Assembly: GCA_963736975.1 (NCBI GenBank)
Contig: CAVTQY010000001.1
Location: 496,001-560,000, forward strand
DNA length: 64,000 bases
Direction: 5' to 3'
Origin: CAVTQY01 sp963736975
GTDB taxonomy: Bacteria > Pseudomonadota > Alphaproteobacteria > Acetobacterales > Acetobacteraceae
A program made the position numbers and the translations under genes. Shown here in pieces: positions 58,294 through 64,000 of this stretch; position 1 is the stretch's first letter, and each line of letters begins with the position of its first letter. The notes beneath the pieces were generated by a model. That model was not told the origin of the DNA. It worked only from the letters and a program-made list of their open reading frames with translations, and ran no database searches.

Positions 58294-59640
58294 CTAATCT
58301 CTCCCGCCAAGCGAGAGAGGTGTAGCAGTGACAACCCGATCGATCCGATCGCGCAGCCGGAACCAGGTACCCACAACCGGAAGAAACCATGGGTTGCCGT
58401 TGTACAGCGGATGCGTGGGAAAGTCGTCGGTTTCGTAACTGCATGGCTGGTTCGCCACACCGGCAATCCGGCGCGCGGTCTGGTGGCCGAGATACGTCAT
58501 CATCGCCACGCCGCTGCCGTTGCACCCCATCAGGTAATGCATGCCGTCCTGCCGGCCCATATGCGGCAGCGCATCCATCGTAAACGCGACATTGCCGGTC
58601 CACGCGTGCGTCACACGCATCCCGACGAGTTGCGGGAATCGCCGCGTCATCATCCGATACAACGCCGGCGCGCTGATTTCAGGCGTAACCTGCGTGAAAC
58701 GCGCGCGCCCGCCGAACACCATCCGTTTGCCGTCCGGCGACATGCGGTAGTAGGTCAGCACGCGCGGAGTGTCTGAGATCGTGCGGCCTTTCGGGATCAG
58801 CGACGCGGCCAGATCAGCTGGCAGTTCCTCAGTCGCGATGATATGGCTGGCAACCGGCACGACCCTCCGTTTCAACTGCGGCGTAACATCGCCCGTGTAG
58901 CCGTTGGTAGCGATCACCACCTCGCCCGCCGTCACAGCCCCACGCGCCGTCTCGATCCGCCAGCCATTGCCGAGCGGGGCGATGCGTGTCACCGGTGCTT
59001 TGGCGCAAACCGGCACCTGCCGCCGGCGGCAGGCATCGAGCAGGCCCTTGTAATAAAGCGCCGGGTGCAGGCTGGCTGAACGCTCGACCACCATGCCGCC
59101 ATAGTAGAGATCGCTGGCGATCTCCTCGCGCTGACGCTCGCGCGGTACCATGAAGGCTCCCGAATGCGCCGCGTCGTTCAGCTTCGCCACGGTCTCCACC
59201 TGGCGGGCATAGTGCTTCGGCGTCCAGGCGCCGGCGAAGCGACCCCGTTTGCTCCAGAAGCAGGCGATGTTCTCTTCCTCGATGACGCGCTCGAGCAGGC
59301 TGAACGCATCGGCCGCGTCGGAGAGCAGCGCATGGGTCCGTTCGGCGCCGGGCTCGATGCGCCGTCCGGTGAAGCTCTTGCCGATATTGACCCCGCCGCT
59401 GACCATGCCGCCGTTGCGCGTGCTGGCGCCGAAGCCGGGCTCGTTCGCTTCCAGCACGACCGAGCCGATGCCGTGGCGGGCGAGTTCAAGCGCGGTGGAA
59501 AGCCCGGCATAACCCGCGCCCACGATCGCCACGCGCGCTTCCCGCGGCACATCGACAGGATCGTCGGCGACCGGATGATACGCCTCCCACCAATAGGGCA
59601 TGGCTTTGAAGTCAGGATGGAAGATGCCGTTCGGTTTCAT
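58294..59640 (-). CDS. FAD-dependent oxidoreductase (DAO family, gamma-glutamylputrescine oxidase-like)
   Basis: This 448-residue flavoenzyme has the Rossmann dinucleotide motif VAIVGAGYAGLSTALELARH (about residues 37-56) and the flavin-contact segment STRNGGMVSGGVNIGKSF. It also has GWRIETARGAVTAGEVVIAT then NGYTGDV, and the C-terminal HYLMGCNGSGVAMMTYLGHQ typical of OrdL/PuuB-like oxidases. The start PNGIFHPDFKAMPYWWEAYH is also characteristic. It is the last gene of a spermidine/putrescine-type ABC operon and overlaps the permease by 4 bases, so it probably oxidises the imported amine or a derivative. The last residues (TATPLSLGGRD) are encoded by a palindromic repeat. Confidence 0.9.
   Translation of the reverse strand: MKPNGIFHPDFKAMPYWWEAYHPVADDPVDVPREARVAIVGAGYAGLSTALELARHGIGSVVLEANEPGFGASTRNGGMVSGGVNIGKSFTGRRIEPGAERTHALLSDAADAFSLLERVIEEENIACFWSKRGRFAGAWTPKHYARQVETVAKLNDAAHSGAFMVPRERQREEIASDLYYGGMVVERSASLHPALYYKGLLDACRRRQVPVCAKAPVTRIAPLGNGWRIETARGAVTAGEVVIATNGYTGDVTPQLKRRVVPVASHIIATEELPADLAASLIPKGRTISDTPRVLTYYRMSPDGKRMVFGGRARFTQVTPEISAPALYRMMTRRFPQLVGMRVTHAWTGNVAFTMDALPHMGRQDGMHYLMGCNGSGVAMMTYLGHQTARRIAGVANQPCSYETDDFPTHPLYNGNPWFLPVVGTWFRLRDRIDRVVTATPLSLGGRD
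58297..58322. repeat. Palindromic element TCTCTCCCGCCAAGCGAGAGAG in the oxidase 3' end
   Basis: An imperfect hairpin (CTCTCcCGC - caa - GCGaGAGAG) covers the final codons of the oxidase gene and the 9-base gap to the convergent binding-protein gene. It is one of at least five related elements in the window. It may act as a convergent transcription end. Confidence 0.65.
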
Positions 59641-60500
59641 GCGGCTCGGGTCCGGTAACGTGTGGGGATCAGCAGGTTCGCCAGCCCCGTCAAGCCGAGC
59701 GTCGTTCCCATCAGGATGAAGGCGAGCGCGGCGGCGAAGGGCCAGTTGTTGTTGTTGGTGAACTCCCAGTAGATCAATGGCGCCATCATGTGAAAGCGCG
59801 GGCCGCCGAGCAGCAGCGGCGTGGCGAAGGCGCTCATGCACAAAATGAAACACAGCACCGCCGCGATCAGCACGCCAGGCAACGCCAGTGGCAGGATCAC
59901 GCGGCGGAACGCGCGGGCCGGATCGGCGCCCATGCTGGCGGCGGCTTCCTCCAGCCGCGGATCGATGCCCTCGAACACGCTCTGCAACGCCAGGATGGTG
60001 AAGGGCAGGTTGATCGAGATGATCCCGGCGATCACCGCGTTCTCCGTAAACATCACATCGGTATGGCCGAAGTCGAACAGCCGGCCGGCGATATCCAGCA
60101 TCCCGCCGCGGGAGAACATGATCATCCAGCCGGAAGTGCGGGTCACCGCGCCGATAAACAGCGGCAGGATCGTCAGCATCAGCCACACCGACTTGTATCG
60201 GCTGGTGCTGCGGGCGAGCCGCCATGCCATCGGAATGCCGAAGACCAGGCAGGCGATGGTGACGATCACCGAGACACGCAGCGTGGTCACGAGCACGTCG
60301 CGATAGAACGGGTCGGTGAAGAACCGCGCGTAATTCGCCGGGGTCAGCGCGGCGATCATGATCTGGGTTGGATCGAAGCGGTTCAGGCTAAAGCGCGCCA
60401 GCAGCGCCAGCGGGCCGAGCAACATCATCAGCATCAACAGCGTGGCGGGACCGAGCAGCGGCAGCGCCCCGCGCTGCTCGGCGCGTTCCGGATCACGCAT
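59637..60500 (-). CDS. Polyamine-type ABC transporter permease (PotB-like)
   Basis: This 287-residue inner-membrane permease has six membrane segments. The family start LPLLGPATLLMLMMLLGPLA is followed by periplasmic NYARFFTDPFYRDVLVTTLR, and the EAA-type coupling loop is EEAAASMGADPARAFRRVIL. The C-terminus ends in LANLLIPTRY. It overlaps the oxidase gene by 4 bases and the binding-protein gene by 8. Its partner is the PotC-like permease at 62678. Confidence 0.92.
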   Translation of the reverse strand: MRDPERAEQRGALPLLGPATLLMLMMLLGPLALLARFSLNRFDPTQIMIAALTPANYARFFTDPFYRDVLVTTLRVSVIVTIACLVFGIPMAWRLARSTSRYKSVWLMLTILPLFIGAVTRTSGWMIMFSRGGMLDIAGRLFDFGHTDVMFTENAVIAGIISINLPFTILALQSVFEGIDPRLEEAAASMGADPARAFRRVILPLALPGVLIAAVLCFILCMSAFATPLLLGGPRFHMMAPLIYWEFTNNNNWPFAAALAFILMGTTLGLTGLANLLIPTRYRTRAA

Positions 60501-61578
60501 GTTGGACGTTCTTGTCCCACCAGTCCTGCATCTCCGCCTGCACCTTGGTGGTATAGGCGTAGTCCGGCTGCAGCAGTTTCGGCCGCGGGTCCGGCAGTGC
60601 GAGCTGCTGGGCGATCTTGCCGGTCAGGTCGGCGTTATCAACTGTTGGCCGATAGCCCATATGTTCGGCAAAGCCGCGCTGAGCCGCGGGGTTGAGCATG
60701 GCATCCACATATTTCCATGTCGTCTCCTTGTCCGGTGCGTTCTTCGGGACGACCATGCCGGAGACATAGAGGATCGCGCCTTCTTTCGGGTAGCGCCCCT
60801 GCACCGGAAAGCCGGCGTTCTGCCACATCACAGTGCGGGCGAACCAGATCATTCCGATATCGATCTCGCCGGACTTGAAGGCGGGGGCGAGGTTGTCGGT
60901 TTCGGGATAGAGATGCAGCCCGTTGTCGTTGAGCTTCATGATCAGTGGTTTGGCTTTGTCGAAATCGCTCGGATTGCCGCTGGCGTAGAGCCCGGCCGCC
61001 ATCATCAGCCAGAACCCGGCAGTGGCGACGACCCCAACCTTGCCCTTCCATTTCGGGTCGAGCAGGTCGCCGAAGCTTTGCGGCGGGTCCTTCACGGTTT
61101 GCGGGTTGTAGGCAATGACCTGCGCGCTCCAGATATGCGGGACGAAATAGTCGTTGCGGAGGAAATCGGAGATGTTCTTAAGACCGGGAGCTTTCGCGGG
61201 ATCGAGTTTCTCGATCAGCCCGGCCTGGCCGGCGCGGAAGCCGTTCGGCGCGCCGAAGCAGGCGATGTCCATGCTGCCGCGCGGCAGCATTCTCTGCGCC
61301 ACCAGCTTGGCGAAGCGGGGCGATTCGTCGCCGATATCCTGCACGATCTCGATGCCCTCGGGTTTCAGGATCGGATCGTCGATATTCTCGCGCAGCAGCC
61401 GGGCGTAGTCGCCGCCCCAGGTGCCGACGACGCAGCGTTCGGCGGCTTGGGCCGAGCGGATGATGGCGGGGGCGGCGGCAAAGGCGGCGGCGGTCAGGAG
61501 GGTTCGGCGTTGGAGGGTCGGCCCCCTCCCCCCGTCCCCCTCCCGCAAGGGGAGGGGGCGTGGTTTCATCTGATCCAT
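60493..61578 (-). CDS. Polyamine-type ABC transporter substrate-binding protein (PotD/PotF-like) with repeat-encoded N-terminus
   Basis: This periplasmic binding protein is about 361 residues. The mature part has CVVGTWGGDYARLLRENIDD, GSMDIACFGAPNGFRAGQAG, SFGDLLDPKWKGKVGV, and TTWKYVDAMLNPAAQRGFAE. The signal peptide is LQRRTLLTAAAFAAAPAIIR with a twin Arg. Ahead of it, residues about 5-20 (PRPLPLREGDGGRGP) are encoded by a dispersed palindromic element (61522-61560), in frame. I start at the ATG at 61578 (GGGAG seven bases upstream); the ATG at 61569, in an ATGA overlap with the ATPase gene, is almost as good. The gene follows the ATPase with a 13-base overlap. Confidence 0.85.
   Translation of the reverse strand: MDQMKPRPLPLREGDGGRGPTLQRRTLLTAAAFAAAPAIIRSAQAAERCVVGTWGGDYARLLRENIDDPILKPEGIEIVQDIGDESPRFAKLVAQRMLPRGSMDIACFGAPNGFRAGQAGLIEKLDPAKAPGLKNISDFLRNDYFVPHIWSAQVIAYNPQTVKDPPQSFGDLLDPKWKGKVGVVATAGFWLMMAAGLYASGNPSDFDKAKPLIMKLNDNGLHLYPETDNLAPAFKSGEIDIGMIWFARTVMWQNAGFPVQGRYPKEGAILYVSGMVVPKNAPDKETTWKYVDAMLNPAAQRGFAEHMGYRPTVDNADLTGKIAQQLALPDPRPKLLQPDYAYTTKVQAEMQDWWDKNVQHA
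61522..61560. repeat. Dispersed palindromic element inside the binding-protein signal region
   Basis: The core CCCCTCCC-GCAA-GGGGAGGGG with a preceding GGCCCCCTCCCCCCGTCC block closely matches the element at 23264-23326. It lies between the start codon and the signal-peptide core of the binding-protein gene and keeps the reading frame open. Confidence 0.75.
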
Positions 61579-62681
61579 TCTTTTTCTCCCTGTTTGGCGT
61601 CGATAGCGGTCAGCGCGGAAAGCGGCTGGCCAGCCTCGGTGAACAGGCGTTCCTCGGCAAGGGTCCAACTCAGCGTCACTTGCGTGCCGGGTGCGTGGCG
61701 CCGCACCGCATCCGGCCCGAGGCCAGGGCCGCGCACAACGAGGCGCAACTCCGGACCGACATGCACGACATGCTCGACCACCGCACCGAGATAGGCACAG
61801 AGATCGACCACGCCCTGGGCGCGGGCCGGACCGACTGGGCCGAGGCGGATGCTCTCCGGGCGGACAGCCAGTGTGGCGCGGGGACAAGGCGGGTAACGGC
61901 CCGCCAGTCGGACAGTGGCGCCTTCGAGCTGGAGGCGGTCGCCATCAAGATCGCCGACCAACAGGTTGCTGCCGCCGATGAAACCGGCGACGAACGGCGA
62001 GGCCGGGCGTTCGTAGAGGTCCTCCTGCCCGCCGATCTGCTCCACGCGCCCGTCGCGCATCACCACGAGCCGGTCGGCCATCGCCATCGCCTCGGCCTGA
62101 TCGTGCGTCACCATCACCGTGGTGATGCCGCGGTCGCGTTGCAGCAGGCGGATCTCGCGCGCCATCTCCAGGCGCAGCGCCGCATCGAGGTTGGACAGCG
62201 GCTCGTCCAGCAACAGGACTTTCGGATGGATCGCCAGCGCGCGTGCCAAGGCGACGCGCTGCTGCTGGCCGCCGGAAAGCTCGCGCGGCAGGCGGTCGGC
62301 AAAGGTTTCAAGCTTTACCAGGCGCAGCATCTCGGCCACACGGGCGCGGATCGCCTCGCCGCCGAGCCGCTGCATCTCCAGCCCGAAGGCGATGTTGCGC
62401 GCCACAGACAAATGCGGGAACAGGGCGTAGCTCTGGAAGACGATGCCCATCTCGCGCCGGTATGGCGGCAGGCCCAGGATACTGCGCCCGTCGATGCTGA
62501 TATCCCCGGCGCTGGGCTGCAGGAAGCCGGCAATCATGCGCAGCGTCGTGGTCTTGCCGCAGCCGGATGGGCCGAGCAGGACGACCAGCTCCCCCGGCGC
62601 GACGGCGAGCGACATGTCGGCCACCACGGCATGTGCGCCGAAGCGGCGGCACAGGCGATCCAGGACGAGCGCCGCGGTCAT
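61566..62681 (-). CDS. Polyamine-type ABC transporter ATP-binding protein (PotA-like)
   Basis: This 371-residue ATPase has Walker A GPSGCGKTTT, Q-loop FQSYALFPHL, signature LSGGQQQRVALARAL, and Walker B VLLLDEPLSNLDA followed by the H-loop MVTHDQAEAMAMADR. A C-terminal TOBE-type regulatory domain is present (about 280-365, LAVRPESIRLGPVG onward). All catalytic residues are intact. It overlaps the upstream permease stop by 4 bases and the binding-protein start by 13 bases, so the operon is tightly coupled. Confidence 0.93.
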   Translation of the reverse strand: MTAALVLDRLCRRFGAHAVVADMSLAVAPGELVVLLGPSGCGKTTTLRMIAGFLQPSAGDISIDGRSILGLPPYRREMGIVFQSYALFPHLSVARNIAFGLEMQRLGGEAIRARVAEMLRLVKLETFADRLPRELSGGQQQRVALARALAIHPKVLLLDEPLSNLDAALRLEMAREIRLLQRDRGITTVMVTHDQAEAMAMADRLVVMRDGRVEQIGGQEDLYERPASPFVAGFIGGSNLLVGDLDGDRLQLEGATVRLAGRYPPCPRATLAVRPESIRLGPVGPARAQGVVDLCAYLGAVVEHVVHVGPELRLVVRGPGLGPDAVRRHAPGTQVTLSWTLAEERLFTEAGQPLSALTAIDAKQGEKEWIR

Positions 62682-63550
62682 TGCACCACGGCGGTGAGGC
62701 GGACCAGCCGGTCGAGCACCAGCAGCACCGCGCCGACGATCGCCATCTGCGCCACCGCGACCGCCGCAACCAGCGGGTCGATGTGGTATTCCAGGTATTC
62801 AAGGATCGCTACCGGCAGCGTGGTCGTGCCGGGTGCGGCGAGAAACAGCGCCATCTCTAAATTATCGAACGAAATGATGAAGGCGAAGAGCCCGGCGGCG
62901 ACGATGCCACCGCGCATCGCCGGCAGGGTGACGCGCCAGATCACGGTTGCCGGGCGGGCGCCGAGGCTGGCGGCGGCGTCCTCGGCGGAACGGTCGTGGT
63001 TGGCGAGGCTCGCCAGGCAGAGCCGCACCACCCAGGGGACCGTGATCAGCACATGCGCGAGCACGAGGCCCCAGAAGCCGACGAAGTCGAGGCCGGTGGC
63101 CTGCTCGATCAGCACCAGGAAGACGAAGACGGCGAGGCTGAGTGCAATTGCCGGGAAGGCGATCGGTGCCAACAGCAGCGCAGCGGTGGCGGTGGTGAGG
63201 GTGGAACGGTAGCGCGAGAGTGCGATGCCGGCGGGCACGCCGAGCAGCAGGCTGCCGGCCACCGCGACCAGCGCGAGTTCGAAGCTGAACAGCAGCGGCG
63301 GGCCGAAATTGGGGATGATGGCGGGGTACCATCCGAGCGTGTAGCCGCGCGGCGGGTAGGTGACGAGCTTCTCGTTGAACAGGCTGAGATAGAGGGTGAG
63401 CAGGAGGGGCAGGCCGATGATGGCGGCGCCGATGAGGACGAGCAGGTTGACGGCAGGTGCCCTCACCCGGCGCGCGCCCTCACCCGGTTCGCTTCGCGAA
63501 CCGACCTCTCCCGCAAAGCGGGAGAGGTGAGTTTTAATCGCGGGCGGCAT
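62678..63550 (-). CDS. Polyamine-type ABC transporter permease (PotC-like) with repeat-encoded N-terminus
   Basis: This is an inner-membrane permease of about 290 residues from the ATG at 63550. The family part begins VNLLVLIGAAIIGLPLLLTL, with the coupling loop AEDAAASLGARPATVIWRVT and IISFDNLEMALFLAAPG. Residues about 7-33 (HLSRFAGEVGSRSEPGEGAR) are encoded by a palindromic element and have no permease similarity. Translation could instead start at a GTG at 63466 with GAGGG upstream, which would avoid the repeat. It overlaps the ATPase gene by four bases and follows the amidohydrolase gene by four bases. Confidence 0.85.
   Translation of the reverse strand: MPPAIKTHLSRFAGEVGSRSEPGEGARRVRAPAVNLLVLIGAAIIGLPLLLTLYLSLFNEKLVTYPPRGYTLGWYPAIIPNFGPPLLFSFELALVAVAGSLLLGVPAGIALSRYRSTLTTATAALLLAPIAFPAIALSLAVFVFLVLIEQATGLDFVGFWGLVLAHVLITVPWVVRLCLASLANHDRSAEDAAASLGARPATVIWRVTLPAMRGGIVAAGLFAFIISFDNLEMALFLAAPGTTTLPVAILEYLEYHIDPLVAAVAVAQMAIVGAVLLVLDRLVRLTAVVQ
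63470..63531. repeat. Composite palindromic element near the PotC-like gene start
   Basis: It contains CGGTTCGCTTCGCGAACCG (63485-63503, hairpin) followed by ACCTCTCCCGCAAAGCGGGAGAGGT (63504-63528, perfect 11-bp arms and 3-base loop), plus a direct repeat CCTCACCCGG/CCTCACCCGG at 63470 and 63479. It is open in the permease frame. This is the fullest copy in the window. Confidence 0.75.
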
Positions 63551-63554
63551 CAGG

Positions 63555-64000
63555 TCAAAGCGTGTTCTTGACGAAGCGGCCGTTCGCCATGATCGCGGCG
63601 AGCGTGCTGCCGTCGCTGCGGAACACGCCGATATCGCGGTACGGGTCGCCGTCAAGCACCAGAAGGTCGGCGTAGGCGCCGGGAATCAGTTCGCCCAATC
63701 TGCCTTCGGCGCGGACGATCTCGGTGTTTACCAGCGTGGCCGAACGGATGATGTCCTGGGGGGGCATCGCCTCGGAGCGGATGGTGAACTCGGTGCAGTG
63801 ATCGGTCTGCAATTGGCCGAGCAGGTCGCTGCCGAAGCCGATCTTCACCCCGGCGCTTTTGAACAGGTCGAGCGAGCGCAAACCGGCGGCGAGCACGATC
63901 TCGTTCTTGGCGAGGCTGTATTCGGAAAGGCCGAATTGCGGGCCGCGCTTCTTGAGCGAATCATAGGCGACGAGCGTGGGGACCACATACGTGCCGCGCT
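63555..64000 (-). CDS. Amidohydrolase family protein, C-terminal part (N-terminus beyond window edge)
   Basis: About 148 C-terminal residues of an imidazolonepropionase-like metal-dependent amidohydrolase are visible. GTYVVPTLVAYDSLKKRG, KSAGVKIGFGSDLLGQLQTD (with the conserved Asp of the metal site in GSDL), and IRSATLVNTEIVRAEGRLGE followed by LIPGAYADLLVLDGDP are typical of the subfamily. The ending is DGSTLAAIMANGRFVKNTL. The reading frame continues past base 64000. It lies 4 bases upstream of the PotC-like permease gene and is probably the first visible gene of the same operon, hydrolysing an amide or lactam related to the transported substrate. Confidence 0.88.
   Translation of the reverse strand, partial: RGTYVVPTLVAYDSLKKRGPQFGLSEYSLAKNEIVLAAGLRSLDLFKSAGVKIGFGSDLLGQLQTDHCTEFTIRSEAMPPQDIIRSATLVNTEIVRAEGRLGELIPGAYADLLVLDGDPYRDIGVFRSDGSTLAAIMANGRFVKNTL

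Noticed and set aside
1..64000. tRNA, rRNA, integrase or transposase genes marking an island
   Set aside because: None were recognised on reading both strands; an exhaustive covariance-model search was not possible.

Overview
The window looks like chromosome from a high-GC alphaproteobacterium, most likely an acetobacterium-like member of the Rhodospirillales/Acetobacterales. This is inferred from gene neighbourhoods (eno with an FtsB-like gene and pdhA; ctaC-ctaD-ctaB; addA-trxA; leuS-lptE-holA), from a PmtA-type phospholipid methyltransferase, and from small dispersed palindromic elements of the kind common in Alphaproteobacteria. No tRNA, rRNA, CRISPR array, transposase or phage gene was seen.

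Layout. 1-6929: pdhA (cut by the left edge), an FtsB-like gene and eno on the minus strand, with a complete four-gene sugar-type ABC transporter on the plus strand wedged between ftsB and eno. 7007-11802: small envelope proteins, a slipin, a HicB antitoxin with a frameshifted hicA, a pirin facing a doubly broken LysR gene, and a flavodoxin-like protein. 12011-19145: a catabolic/transport cluster (aldo-keto reductase, peptide-type ABC binding protein and two permeases without ATPases, a luciferase-like flavin oxidoreductase, a GntR/FCD regulator, an alpha/beta hydrolase). 19158-22971: addA and trxA. 22955-23714: two decayed genes (SRPBCC and VOC/glyoxalase). 23862-27474: cytochrome c oxidase genes. 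27590-36031: pmtA, an EamA transporter, a cold-shock protein, an SMP-30 lactonase, an orphan BrnA-like antitoxin, a DUF255 protein, a SEC-C protein, a frameshifted ogt and a quinone oxidoreductase.

36032-39378 is the most unusual part. A roughly 780-base gene-poor, hairpin-rich stretch leads into a translationally coupled pair: a small two-TM protein and a STAND (NLR-like) NTPase with six almost identical 46-residue TPR-like repeats. Both proteins carry the same 25-residue G/N/V/Q-rich segment. That is the arrangement seen when an NLR signals to a neighbouring effector by an amyloid-type motif, and I propose this pair as a candidate undescribed conflict or cell-death system.

39487-41911: a CsoR repressor, its operator and a copper P1B ATPase. 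41937-49529: a MetE-like protein, an unrecognised coiled-coil/helical gene split by a frameshift, dienelactone hydrolase, a DapA-like aldolase, thiolase and a TPP enzyme. 49578-54993: asd with a candidate transcription attenuator, then leuS-lptE-holA. 54998-64000: a glycosyltransferase and a methyltransferase, an orphan binding protein, and a polyamine-type ABC operon with an amino-acid/polyamine oxidase and an amidohydrolase cut by the right edge.

Disabling frameshifts occur in hicA, lysR, the SRPBCC, VOC and ogt genes and in the gene at 42973-44791, while long essential genes (addA, leuS, ctaD, eno) are intact. This favours real decay of accessory genes over general sequencing error, though individual cases could still be errors.
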